DNA of 64,000 nucleotides from CAZTAO01 sp964611645 (lineage in GTDB: Bacteria; Armatimonadota; UBA5829): positions 8,137 through 72,136 of the forward strand of contig CAZTAO010000021.1 in assembly GCA_964611645.1 (NCBI GenBank), in the 5' to 3' direction. Made by a program: the position numbers and the translations under genes. Under the pieces are notes generated by a model. It was not told the origin of the DNA. It did no database searches and was given only the letters and a program-made list of their open reading frames with translations. This document shows positions 8,450 to 16,716 of this stretch, in pieces. Every line of letters begins with the position of its first letter. Positions within the stretch are counted from its first letter, which is position 1.

Positions 8450-9703
8450 TCAGCCCAGTTTGATCTTCCCGTATCTCAGTTTACCCGCGCGGATGATCGA
8501 CCCATCAGTCGGCGTTATCTCGGCAGCGGAATCTGTGATCTTCTGACCATCAATGGAGACTGCGCCCTGTTGAATCAGCCTTCTGGCCTCACTGTTGGAC
8601 GCGGCCATTCCGGACTTTGCCATCAATCGGGCAAGTTGCACTTTCCCGTCGGTCAAGTCGTCTGCGCTAATGGCGATCTCCGGCATGTCGGTCGGCTCTT
8701 CCCGGCGACTGAACACCCGCTCGAACTCCGCCTGAGCCTCAACGGCATCAGCTTCTGAGTGGTAGATAGTCACTATCTCGCTCCCAAGCCGCTTCTTCCA
8801 ATCCATCGGATGAGCGGTGCCTTCCGCCAGGGCGGTCTTCATTATCTCGATCTGTTCCATCGGAACATCTGTGCAAAGCTCGAAGTAGATGGGCATCAAA
8901 GCGTCCGGCAGAGACATTATCTTGCCGAACATATCCTTGGGAGCTTCAGTTATCCCAACATAGTTGCCCAGGGACTTGCTCATCTTGTTCACGCCATCGA
9001 GTCCCGGCAGGATCGGCATGAACAAGCCTACCTGCTCCGGCAGGCCATATTGGCCCTGCAGGTCGCGCCCCATCATGATGTTGAACTTCTGTTCGGTCCC
9101 GCCGACTTCCACATCCGCTTCAAGCACAACCGAATCATACGCCTGACAGATTGGGTAGAGCAGTTCGTGAAGACTGATAGGCCTGTTCTCCGCCAACCTT
9201 GTGGCGAAGTCGTCACGCTCCAGCACTCTTGCCACAGTCGCCTTGCTCGTGATCTTGATCACATCGGCGAATGTCAGAGGGCCGAGCCACTCGCTGTTGA
9301 ACACGACCTTGGTCTTCTCGGCGTCCAGTATGCGGCAGTACTGATCGTAATATGTTGTCGCATTGGCCTTGATTTCCTCGGCGGTCAACTGCGGCCGGGT
9401 AATCGAACGGCCGCTGGGGTCTCCGATAGACGCCGTGAAGTCGCCGATTATGATGACTACCTCGTGGCCAAGGTTCTGGAACTGGCGCATCTTCCGCAGA
9501 ACGACCGCGTTTCCCAGGTGAATGTCGGGAGCTGTCGGGTCGAGGCCGAGCTTGATCCTCAACCGCTTGCCGTCCTTCTGCGCTTTGGCAAGCTTCTCCT
9601 TCAGGCCATCCTCCGGGACGATTTCCATGGTTCCACGTTTTATCAGGTCAAATTGTTCTTGAACAGTCAAAGTCGAGGCTCCGTTACTTGTGCTTAGTCT
9701 CAT
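8450..9703 (-). CDS. tyrS: Tyrosyl-tRNA synthetase
   Basis: 417 residues from ATG 9703. A class I synthetase core has HLGN (HIGH signature) at residues 62-65 in DPTAPDIHLGNAVVLRK, and KMSKS at 240-244. A C-terminal S4 RNA-binding domain follows (SNSEARRLIQQGAVSIDG). The enzyme charges tRNA-Tyr with tyrosine. The length and the GLDPTAPDIHLG form fit the TyrS2/TyrZ-like branch rather than the E. coli TyrS1 type. The start has no Shine-Dalgarno sequence, and the best -10 box is only 14 bases away, so the mRNA may be nearly leaderless. It is divergent from efp. Confidence 0.96.
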   Translation of the reverse strand: MRLSTSNGASTLTVQEQFDLIKRGTMEIVPEDGLKEKLAKAQKDGKRLRIKLGLDPTAPDIHLGNAVVLRKMRQFQNLGHEVVIIIGDFTASIGDPSGRSITRPQLTAEEIKANATTYYDQYCRILDAEKTKVVFNSEWLGPLTFADVIKITSKATVARVLERDDFATRLAENRPISLHELLYPICQAYDSVVLEADVEVGGTEQKFNIMMGRDLQGQYGLPEQVGLFMPILPGLDGVNKMSKSLGNYVGITEAPKDMFGKIMSLPDALMPIYFELCTDVPMEQIEIMKTALAEGTAHPMDWKKRLGSEIVTIYHSEADAVEAQAEFERVFSRREEPTDMPEIAISADDLTDGKVQLARLMAKSGMAASNSEARRLIQQGAVSIDGQKITDSAAEITPTDGSIIRAGKLRYGKIKLG

Positions 9704-9716
9704 ATCGAGCGTACCA

Positions 9717-9745
9717 ATGCTATCACGACGCAGGTCTATCGTCAA
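9717..9745 (-). promoter_or_regulatory. Probable tyrS promoter
   Basis: On the minus strand TTGACG (9745-9740), a 17-base spacer, then TAGCAT (9722-9717). The start of transcription would fall near 9710, only about 7 bases before the tyrS ATG at 9703. Confidence 0.5.
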
Positions 9746-9784
9746 TTCTCGGAGGCTAAAGCGAGGCGTTTCGCTCACAAACAT

Positions 9785-9814
9785 TTGCCCAAGGAGGCTC
9801 CGGTGTGCTAGAAT
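9785..9814 (+). promoter_or_regulatory. Probable efp promoter
   Basis: TTGCCC (9785-9790), 18-base spacer, TAGAAT (9809-9814). The predicted start is near 9821, about 30 bases before the efp ATG. Confidence 0.45.
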
Positions 9815-9850
9815 TCGGTGGTTACACAGCTATCGGAGGCTACTTGGTCA

Positions 9851-10411
9851 ATGGACACTAGTGATTTCAAGAACGGGATATCGATGATCCTGGACAATGA
9901 TATATATACCCTGGTCGAATTCCAGCACGTAAAGCCCGGCAAAGGCCCGGCGTTTGTGCGAACGAAACTCAGGAACGTGAGAAACAACGCCGTTACTGAG
10001 AAGACCTTCCGCGCTGGTGAGAAGATGGACCAGGCGTTCATGGACAAGTATCCCATGCAGTTCAGCTATCAGCAGGATGGCGAGTATTTCTTCATGGATC
10101 CTGAGAGCTACGAGATAACCCCCATCCCGGCAGTCAAGATCGGCGATGGAGTGAAGTATATCAAAGAGGGCCTGGAAGTCTCCGTTCTTGCCCACAAGGG
10201 TGAGATCATCAACGTAGAGCTTCCGCTTACCATAGATGCGACGGTAGCAGAGACCGAACCTGGCGAACGTGGCAATACGGCATCCGGCGGAAGCAAACCC
10301 GCCACCATCGAGTCGGGCGCGGTTGTGCAAGTGCCGCTCTTCATCAATATTGGCGACCGTATCAAGGTGGATACTCGCACGAACCAGTACCTGGAGCGCT
10401 GCAAAGACTGA
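9851..10411 (+). CDS. efp: Translation elongation factor P
   Basis: 186 residues from ATG 9851, the standard EF-P length. All three beta-barrel domains are present: the N-terminal KOW-like domain, a central OB domain, and the C-terminal OB domain with the signature PLFINIGDRIKVDTRTNQYLER. The loop KPGKGPAFVR carries the lysine that is modified in lysine-type EF-P; the modification pathway cannot be told from this window. EF-P relieves ribosome stalling at proline runs. It heads a run with the membrane protein, accB, accC, nusB and folD. The frame is open upstream to 9818 but has no better start. Confidence 0.96.
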   Translation: MDTSDFKNGISMILDNDIYTLVEFQHVKPGKGPAFVRTKLRNVRNNAVTEKTFRAGEKMDQAFMDKYPMQFSYQQDGEYFFMDPESYEITPIPAVKIGDGVKYIKEGLEVSVLAHKGEIINVELPLTIDATVAETEPGERGNTASGGSKPATIESGAVVQVPLFINIGDRIKVDTRTNQYLERCKD

Positions 10412-10480
10412 TCGCTCCCAAAGCGTAGAGACGCTTATTCTGCAAGCTCGTGTTTATCCAAGACAGGGGGGCCGCTCCAA

Positions 10481-11593
10481 TTGAATGAGAGAACTAGAGA
10501 AGCGCTGGCAGAGATACTGGGTCGCCTGACACTCGTCGCGCTTTGGGTCGCGTGGCCGTTTGTAGCCATCTGTATTCTTTACATGGGAACATCGCTGTTG
10601 GGCAGCAGCATCGAGAACCTGACCGCGATGAAAAACATGGTTCCGCCGGACCCCAGGTACCTCGACTATGTAAGCTTCAGCAACTTTGCCATCCAGGCAA
10701 CTTACATCGGCGGCATCATCCTCATAGTTGCCTACAGCCTCAGATGCTGGCACGGCACTGAGATCGGCGCCGTGTTGACAGTGCTGGGGGCAGGCCTGTT
10801 CTTCGGGCTGCCATTCGTCTTCCCCTCGTTTACTCCCAGAGACCTGATCGGCGCTCAGATCATACTCTCTTACTGCAAAGTTCTCCAGAAGCTTGGCCTG
10901 ATAGCACTGGTTCCGGGAACCATGTTCGTGCTGCGCGACGCAATTCTGGCAATTGTGCTGCGCATGTCCCAGTCGAACGTGGAGATTGAGATCAAGAAGG
11001 GATCCAACGAGAGAGTCGCGGTCAAGAAACGACTGAAGCCGCTTGTCCTCTCGCATTGCTGGGACATGCCCAACTGTTCCGATGCCCTGCGCAGAATCTG
11101 CCCGGAGTTCCAGAAACACAGAAACTGCTGGAGAGTGAAGCATGGATGCCTGTGCGATCAGCGCATGGCGATGCGCGCGGCGGGCTTGGCGGGTATGCAG
11201 AAAACCGAGAGGGATGCGCAACTCGGCGACGAGGCCGGGCAGAAGGTCGTCGCGGCGCTGACACCTGCACTGAAGCGCGCAAGATGTCGCAACTGCGCCA
11301 TATATATGGAGCATCAGAGACAGAAGTTCAAGATATTCAGCGCGCTTGTGTTGCCTGCGGCAGTAGCCCTGATAATCGGATTCTATGGCCCGATATCCGG
11401 CGTGATGAAGTACGTTCTTGCCCAATCGGAGAAGTTCCTCAGGTTCTTGACTTACAACCCAAGCGCCAGCGACCTTACTTTCACACAGGGGCTGGACACG
11501 CTGGTTCTCTTCTGCGTGATATGGCTCGGTGTGCTGCTAATGAGCCTGCTGTTCAAGTTGGTGGAGTATCTCATTTTCGAGTTGAAGGTGTAG
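10481..11593 (+). CDS. Membrane protein with a cytosolic-size Cys-rich loop, unknown function
   Basis: 370 residues from a TTG start, 69 bases after efp and 4 bases before accB. Predicted membrane segments lie near residues 18-40, 72-90, 95-115 and 135-158, and again near 285-305 and 340-362. Between the two halves is a hydrophilic block (about 165-280) with eight cysteines in CWDMPNC, CPEFQKHRNCW, CLC and CRNC patterns. This suggests a metal or Fe-S site, or a regulated disulphide region. I do not recognise the family. Its position, between efp and accB, is where Bacillus carries the spoIIIA operon, but no SpoIIIA-like sequence is evident. Confidence 0.75.
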   Translation: MNERTREALAEILGRLTLVALWVAWPFVAICILYMGTSLLGSSIENLTAMKNMVPPDPRYLDYVSFSNFAIQATYIGGIILIVAYSLRCWHGTEIGAVLTVLGAGLFFGLPFVFPSFTPRDLIGAQIILSYCKVLQKLGLIALVPGTMFVLRDAILAIVLRMSQSNVEIEIKKGSNERVAVKKRLKPLVLSHCWDMPNCSDALRRICPEFQKHRNCWRVKHGCLCDQRMAMRAAGLAGMQKTERDAQLGDEAGQKVVAALTPALKRARCRNCAIYMEHQRQKFKIFSALVLPAAVALIIGFYGPISGVMKYVLAQSEKFLRFLTYNPSASDLTFTQGLDTLVLFCVIWLGVLLMSLLFKLVEYLIFELKV

Positions 11594-11597
11594 CCAG

Positions 11598-12005
11598 ATG
11601 GATGTCGGCAAGATAGATGAACTGGTCGCCATTCTTGGCGCTTCCCGATCAACGGAACTGATGGTGCGCAAAGGACAGAACTCTGTACACATAGTCCGCA
11701 GCGCAAAGCCCAGGCGGCCGGCCGCAGTCAAGTCTGCCGGTCGGGCCGACGCTCCGACGCCGGAATGTGTCACGGACGACCTCGCGCACATTCGGTCGCC
11801 CAAGGTTGGCATATTCCACAGCGCTGAGTCGGCGCCGCAAGCGGGCGACACCGTCCACCTCGGGCAGCCGCTCGGAGTTATAGAGTCCATGAAGATACAC
11901 AATGAGATCCTCTCCGAAGTCAGCGGCGTTATCGTCGAGATGTTTGTGGAGAACGGGTCGCCGGTAGAATACGGCCAGGAACTGTACCGGATACGGAAGT
12001 CGTAA
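11598..12005 (+). CDS. accB: Biotin carboxyl carrier protein of acetyl-CoA carboxylase
   Basis: 135 residues. An N-terminal helix, then a Pro/Ala linker (about 37-58), then the biotinyl domain. The biotinylated lysine is K99 in ESMKI, a variant of the usual EAMKM/EAMKL. It carries CO2 from biotin carboxylase to carboxyltransferase in the first step of fatty-acid synthesis. It lies 4 bases after the membrane protein and 36 bases before accC, so the genes are cotranscribed. Confidence 0.95.
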   Translation: MDVGKIDELVAILGASRSTELMVRKGQNSVHIVRSAKPRRPAAVKSAGRADAPTPECVTDDLAHIRSPKVGIFHSAESAPQAGDTVHLGQPLGVIESMKIHNEILSEVSGVIVEMFVENGSPVEYGQELYRIRKS

Positions 12006-12041
12006 GTATCCGCCCTGCAATCCCTTTTTAGGAGAGACCGT

Positions 12042-13391
12042 TTGTTCAAGAAGATACTGATAGCAAACAGAGGCGAGATAGCTGTCAGAGTGATACGCGC
12101 GTGCCGGGAAATGGGCATTGAGACTGTGGCTATCTACTCGGAGGCAGACCGCGAGTCTCTCCACGTGAGGATGGCTGATCAGGCTATATGCGTCGGCCCC
12201 CCGCAGAATCGCGACAGCTACCTCAACATGCCCAACATCATCAGCGCAGCCGTTATATCGGGCGCACAGGCAATACACCCCGGTTACGCCTATTTCTCCG
12301 AGCAGGCCAACTTCGCCGAGGCGTGCGAGGCATGCAACATCAAGTTCATCGGGCCGCGACCGGGGGCGATCGAGCTGATGGGCGACAAGGCTCGAGCCAA
12401 AGAGACCGCGCAGAAGGCCGGAGTGCCAGTTATCCCCGGCAGCCCTGGGACGGTCGCCAGCGAGCAGGAAGCTGCGCGCGTAGCCGCGAAGATGGGCTAT
12501 CCTGTCCGACTCAAAGCCACCGCTGGTGGCGGGGGACGGGGAATCAGGATCGTCCAGACTCCCGAGGAACTCCCGTCAGCCCTGCGGATCGCGCAAGCTG
12601 AGGCTGAATCCGCATTCGGAAATGGACTGCTCTACGTTGAGAAAGAAGTTGAAGAACCCAGGCACGTTGAGATCCAGTTGCTCGGAGATGAGCACGGCCA
12701 CTACGTCTACCTCGGCGAGAGAGAATGCTCCATACAGCGCAGAAACCAGAAGCTGATCGAAGAAGCGCCCTGTATTGCTGTGTCGCCTGCCCTGCGCAAG
12801 CGTATGGGTGATGCGGCAATCAAGCTCGCAAAGGCCGTGAACTACTGGAACGCCGGCACGGTAGAGTTTCTGCTGGACAAGAACGGGAAGTTCTACTTCA
12901 TGGAAATGAACACTCGCATCCAGGTAGAGCATCCGGTTACCGAGGCCGTCACCAACATCGACCTGCTGAAAGAACAGATACGCATTGCCGCGGGAGAGAA
13001 GCTCCCGTTCGCGCAGAAGGACATCAAGATCACGGGGCACTCCATCGAGTGCCGCATAATAGCGGAAGACCCAAGCAACAACTTCGCGCCGTCAGTCGGC
13101 ACGATCAGCGGGCTTCGCATCCCCGGCGGTAACGGAGTCCGGGTGGACACCCACATATACGACGGCTACGCGATACCGCCCTACTATGACGCAATGCTGG
13201 CCAAGCTTGTTGTCTGGGACAGGGATCGCGGCGAAGCAGTCTCGAGAATGCTGCGCTGCCTTTCGGAGTTCCACATCGGCGGATTGAAGACCAATATCGA
13301 ATACCAGATGCAGATACTCAACAACCCATATTTCCGCAGGGGCGAGCTGTCCACCAGCTTCATCCCCAGGCGGATGTCTGAACAAGACTAG
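12042..13391 (+). CDS. accC: Biotin carboxylase subunit of acetyl-CoA carboxylase
   Basis: 449 residues from a TTG start with AGGAGA about 7 bases upstream. The pre-ATP-grasp domain (KKILIANRGEIAVRVIRAC), the ATP-grasp glycine loop GGGGRGIRIV (about residue 163), the catalytic MEMNTRIQVEHPVTE, and the C-terminal biotin-carboxylase domain are intact. The normally HPGYGFLSEN motif reads HPGYAYFSEQ. It carboxylates the biotin on AccB using ATP and bicarbonate. nusB begins at the base after its stop codon. Confidence 0.97.
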   Translation: MFKKILIANRGEIAVRVIRACREMGIETVAIYSEADRESLHVRMADQAICVGPPQNRDSYLNMPNIISAAVISGAQAIHPGYAYFSEQANFAEACEACNIKFIGPRPGAIELMGDKARAKETAQKAGVPVIPGSPGTVASEQEAARVAAKMGYPVRLKATAGGGGRGIRIVQTPEELPSALRIAQAEAESAFGNGLLYVEKEVEEPRHVEIQLLGDEHGHYVYLGERECSIQRRNQKLIEEAPCIAVSPALRKRMGDAAIKLAKAVNYWNAGTVEFLLDKNGKFYFMEMNTRIQVEHPVTEAVTNIDLLKEQIRIAAGEKLPFAQKDIKITGHSIECRIIAEDPSNNFAPSVGTISGLRIPGGNGVRVDTHIYDGYAIPPYYDAMLAKLVVWDRDRGEAVSRMLRCLSEFHIGGLKTNIEYQMQILNNPYFRRGELSTSFIPRRMSEQD

Positions 13392-13853
13392 ATGAAAAAG
13401 ATACGCAGAGCAGCCCGGGAACTGGCGCTGAATATCCTGTATCAGTCGGATGCGGCGGGTGTGCCGTTTGACGAGGCGGTAGACACGGCGATGGAGTTCG
13501 CGGATCTCTCTGAGTTCGACGCAAAGGGCGCGAAAGGCTCCGACGAGATCCGGGCCTACGCCCGTGAACTGGTCACCGGAATACGGGAACGAGTGAAAGA
13601 ACTGGACAGACGGGTTGCGCTATATTCCAAGGGATGGCCGCTGGACCGGCAGCCGTTTGTTGATCGAAACATTCTCCGTATGGCGCTCTATGAGATCGCC
13701 TATTCGGACTCCGTCCCTCCGCTGGTCGCCATCGACGAGGCTGTGGAAATAGCGAAGAAATACAGCACCGCAGAATCCGGTCGCTTCATCAATGGCATAC
13801 TCGCAAGCTACCTCAAAGACCAGTCCGCTCCAAACGACGCGCCACAGGCGTAA
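13392..13853 (+). CDS. nusB: Transcription antitermination protein NusB
   Basis: 153 residues, all-helical. The opening RRAARELALNILYQSD and the C-terminal VPPLVAIDEAVEIAKKYS-type block with FINGILA are diagnostic. NusB with NusE (S10) binds boxA RNA and supports antitermination of rRNA operons. Its ATG follows the accC stop directly, so translation is probably coupled. Confidence 0.95.
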   Translation: MKKIRRAARELALNILYQSDAAGVPFDEAVDTAMEFADLSEFDAKGAKGSDEIRAYARELVTGIRERVKELDRRVALYSKGWPLDRQPFVDRNILRMALYEIAYSDSVPPLVAIDEAVEIAKKYSTAESGRFINGILASYLKDQSAPNDAPQA

Positions 13854-13875
13854 CAGCACACGGGAGGAGAACCCA

Positions 13876-14748
13876 ATGGCAGCACAGATACTGGACGGCA
13901 CTGCAGTTGCTAAGGAAATACGCGCGGAAATCGCGGCACGGGTTGAACAGCTCAAACGGGACAAAGGCGTTACTCCCAGGCTGGCCGTAATTCTTGTGGG
14001 CGAAGATCCGGCCTCCGTCACCTACACCCGAATGAAGAAGAAGGCCTGCGAAGCTACAGGTATGCTCTCGGACCTCATCGTGATGCCCTCCGACAGCAGC
14101 CAACAGCAGGTAGAGGCGGTTATATCTCGTCTGAACGCGGACCGCAGCGTGCACGGGATTATGGTTCAGCACCCGGTTCCGTCTCACCTGGATGAGCTCG
14201 CGATCCTCTCCACTGTTGCAGTCGAGAAGGATGTCGACGGGATAAGCGCCCAGAGTCTGGGCAGGCTGGTGCTCGGGACTGAGGACTACGTATCCTGCAC
14301 ACCCTTGGGCATTGTTACTCTGTTGGAGCGTTACGGGATCGAGCTCAAGGGCAAGGAGGCAGTGATTGTCGGTCGCAGCATTATCTTGGGCAAACCCGCC
14401 GCCCTTGCATTCCTGGAGCGGCACGCAACAGTAACTATCTGCCATTCAAGAACCCGCGACCTGGACAAGGTGGTCGGACGAGCCGACATCGTGGTTGCGG
14501 CTATCGGAAAAGCCGAATTGATAAAAGGCTCATGGATCAAAGAGGGCGCGGTTGTGGTGGATGCCGGGTATAACAAGGTGGAAGGCCGCGACAAGGACGT
14601 GGGGGATGTTGAGTTTGAAGCCGCGGCGCAGAGGGCGTCATGGATCACACCGGTTCCTGGCGGAGTCGGCCCGATGACCATTGCGATGCTGCTGGCTCAG
14701 ACAGTAAAGGGCGCCGACAAGTACGCTGTTTGCGGAGAGAAGGCCTAA
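13876..14748 (+). CDS. folD: Methylenetetrahydrofolate dehydrogenase/cyclohydrolase
   Basis: 290 residues from ATG 13876, chosen because GGAGGAGA lies 6 bases upstream (the open frame extends back into nusB). The catalytic Y-x3-K is in SVTYTRMKKKACE (about residue 50). MVQHPVP replaces the common VQLPLP. KDVDG, the GRSIILGKP dinucleotide site and TPVPGGVGPMT are all present. It interconverts 5,10-methylene- and 10-formyl-tetrahydrofolate, supplying one-carbon units for purines. The downstream TPR gene starts 1 base after its stop. Confidence 0.96.
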   Translation: MAAQILDGTAVAKEIRAEIAARVEQLKRDKGVTPRLAVILVGEDPASVTYTRMKKKACEATGMLSDLIVMPSDSSQQQVEAVISRLNADRSVHGIMVQHPVPSHLDELAILSTVAVEKDVDGISAQSLGRLVLGTEDYVSCTPLGIVTLLERYGIELKGKEAVIVGRSIILGKPAALAFLERHATVTICHSRTRDLDKVVGRADIVVAAIGKAELIKGSWIKEGAVVVDAGYNKVEGRDKDVGDVEFEAAAQRASWITPVPGGVGPMTIAMLLAQTVKGADKYAVCGEKA

Positions 14749-14749
14749 G

Positions 14750-15754
14750 TTGAGTTACACGCTTGGCGGGTCAGGTTCCGAGGGCAATGACGCCGGACCT
14801 GCCGCGATAAAGAAGCCAATAGCCGAAGCAGTCGATGCGCTGCTCGCGGAGGCTGCCGCCAGAAGGGTCCGCAAAGACTATTCGGGCGCAGTCACCGCAC
14901 TCATCGACGCGCTACGCATAGACCCGGAGAACGCCTCGGTCGCCCTGCTGATTGCCGGGATATACGAAGAGCGTGGTATGTTTGATGAAGCGCTCGTGTG
15001 GTATCGGTCGGCTCAGAGCATATCCCCCGCAAGCGAAGCTGCCGCGAGCGGCATTCGAGACGTCACTTCCAGGGTCCGGTTCGCGCCAACCAGGGCCAGA
15101 ACGGAGCTTCTCGGACCTAACCTCAAGGTATGGATTGCTGCTGCGGCGGCGATACTTGTGCTTGTTGTGCTGGCGTTTCTCATTCGGGGAGCCAAGCAAA
15201 CCGCCCGTAACGTCTCACGAAACGCTCTCACCACTGCTCCACCACCCACGTCCGTTGTGATACCTGGCGTTCCCCGCCCGAACTCTTTACGTACTGCGTC
15301 TGTGAGACCCGCGCAGCCATCCGTTGGCGGCGCCTCGGGGCTGACATCACGGCCCACTGCCCAGGTTCGCACAGCGCCCGAGGCGGCCATCAAGTCGAAG
15401 CTGCTGGAGACGCAGGGATACTGGTCGCCACAGGTTCGGATAGACGACGTCACAGCCGACCCCAGATACGCTGCCGTAGCCGTGACATTCTCCCTTCCGC
15501 CAAGCACACAGATCAACAGAGCTACCGTTTTGCAGAACGCGTTCTACATTGCCGCAGCGGCATTTGTGGCGCACAGCGAAGTGATGGTTGTTACAGTTCG
15601 GTGCGCAATCCCAGGGGAGCAGAACGGCTACCAACTGGCTTTTGTGGGCGATATCACACGTGATACGGCCCTGTCGCTGGGCGGGAACATCACAACCGCG
15701 CAGATTAACGCCTCGTTCACGTCCACATGGTGGAACCCTAGAATCAGCCAGTAG
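14750..15754 (+). CDS. Tetratricopeptide-repeat protein with one membrane segment
   Basis: 334 residues from TTG 14750, immediately after the folD stop. About two TPR units occupy residues 25-100 (YSGAVTALIDALRIDPENASVALLIAGIYEERGMFDEALVWYRSA). A single membrane segment follows at about 126-146, then a Pro/Ser/Thr-rich linker (155-205) and a C-terminal beta-rich domain of about 120 residues. This is probably an inner-membrane protein with cytosolic TPRs and an external C-terminal domain. Function unknown. Its 3' end overlaps the convergent PfkB gene by 11 bases. Confidence 0.75.
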   Translation: MSYTLGGSGSEGNDAGPAAIKKPIAEAVDALLAEAAARRVRKDYSGAVTALIDALRIDPENASVALLIAGIYEERGMFDEALVWYRSAQSISPASEAAASGIRDVTSRVRFAPTRARTELLGPNLKVWIAAAAAILVLVVLAFLIRGAKQTARNVSRNALTTAPPPTSVVIPGVPRPNSLRTASVRPAQPSVGGASGLTSRPTAQVRTAPEAAIKSKLLETQGYWSPQVRIDDVTADPRYAAVAVTFSLPPSTQINRATVLQNAFYIAAAAFVAHSEVMVVTVRCAIPGEQNGYQLAFVGDITRDTALSLGGNITTAQINASFTSTWWNPRISQ

Positions 15755-16673
15755 CCAGAGCCTTCACGTCTGTATACGCAGGAATCCCTGCGGACCCTCC
15801 GATATTCTGCACGCAGAACGCCGCGCAGGCACACCCCAGCCGCGCGGAGGACACAATGTCCAGCCCATCGACCAACCCGGCCAGGAAACCCGCATCCCAG
15901 CAGTCTCCTGCCCCGGTCGTGTCCAAGACAGGCACGTCGAATGCTGGAACTCGCTCAAAGCGTCCGTCGGCAGCAACAAGGCACCCTTCGTCCCCCATCT
16001 TGACCACAACCGCCCCAGCCCCCTCATCCAGCAGGATCCTCGCGATATCCTCGGGGCTTCTGTTCGGGTGTAGCACGAGCATGTCGTCAAGGCTGGGGAT
16101 CACATAGTCGCAGTGTTGCAGGACCGGCGCCAGGTTCGACCAATCCGGTCCCGCGCCCCAGCACTCGTCCAGCAGGGTTACCACGCCGCGCCTCCGCGCC
16201 TGTGCAAGCAGCGAAGCCGCATCCGGGCCATCAAAGGAGGGGAGGACCCAGAAGTCCTGGTATAGCAGAAACTCGGTGTCCAGCAGAGAGTCCAGGTCGA
16301 GGTCGGCGAGGCCAAATGTGAGGTTTGCGCCGGGGGTATGAATGAAAGTGCGGTTGCCGTCCGGGTGAATGCCAACGAAAGTAAACGGAGTAGACTCATT
16401 CTTCGAAACAATCACGCGCGAGCAGTCCACTCCGCGCGCGGTCAACTCATCCAGTACGAACCGGCCCATCAGGTCGCTGCCAATCTTGGTGTAGACCGTG
16501 ACGTCCAGCCCCATGCGACCGAGAGCGGAACTTGTGTTCACCGCACCTCCGCCGGTGGCAAATCGCAGGGAACTGGTGTTCACCTGGGTTCGCACGCGCG
16601 GGACAGGGTAGTCATCTAGGGGTCCGCTGAGAGCATCTACAACGCCTATCCCGGTGCAATGGATACGGGACAT
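15744..16673 (-). CDS. PfkB-family sugar/nucleoside kinase
   Basis: 309 residues; ATG with GGAGG 9 bases upstream. The N-terminal signature FATGGGAVNTSSALGRMG and the C-terminal DTTGAGDCWDAGFLAGL, with the catalytic Asp and anion-hole GAGD, identify a ribokinase-like fold kinase. Substrate cannot be deduced; fructose, adenosine or a deoxy sugar acid are all possible. It lies 43 bases after uvrA on the same strand and may be cotranscribed with it. Confidence 0.88.
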   Translation of the reverse strand: MSRIHCTGIGVVDALSGPLDDYPVPRVRTQVNTSSLRFATGGGAVNTSSALGRMGLDVTVYTKIGSDLMGRFVLDELTARGVDCSRVIVSKNESTPFTFVGIHPDGNRTFIHTPGANLTFGLADLDLDSLLDTEFLLYQDFWVLPSFDGPDAASLLAQARRRGVVTLLDECWGAGPDWSNLAPVLQHCDYVIPSLDDMLVLHPNRSPEDIARILLDEGAGAVVVKMGDEGCLVAADGRFERVPAFDVPVLDTTGAGDCWDAGFLAGLVDGLDIVSSARLGCACAAFCVQNIGGSAGIPAYTDVKALATG

Positions 16674-16716
16674 CCTGGTCTACCTCCGCAAGAGAGACTC
16701 CGGAACTGGTTCAGTA

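Noticed and set aside
8759..9697. 312-codon plus-strand ORF
   Set aside because: Lies entirely within tyrS on the opposite strand; protein has no domain features.
10412..10480. Small stem AAGCG/CGCTT after efp
   Set aside because: Only 5 bp with no U-tract; the downstream genes look cotranscribed with efp.
10454..11425. 323-codon minus-strand ORF
   Set aside because: Antisense to the Cys-rich membrane protein, whose position between efp and accB and clean membrane segments support it as the real gene.
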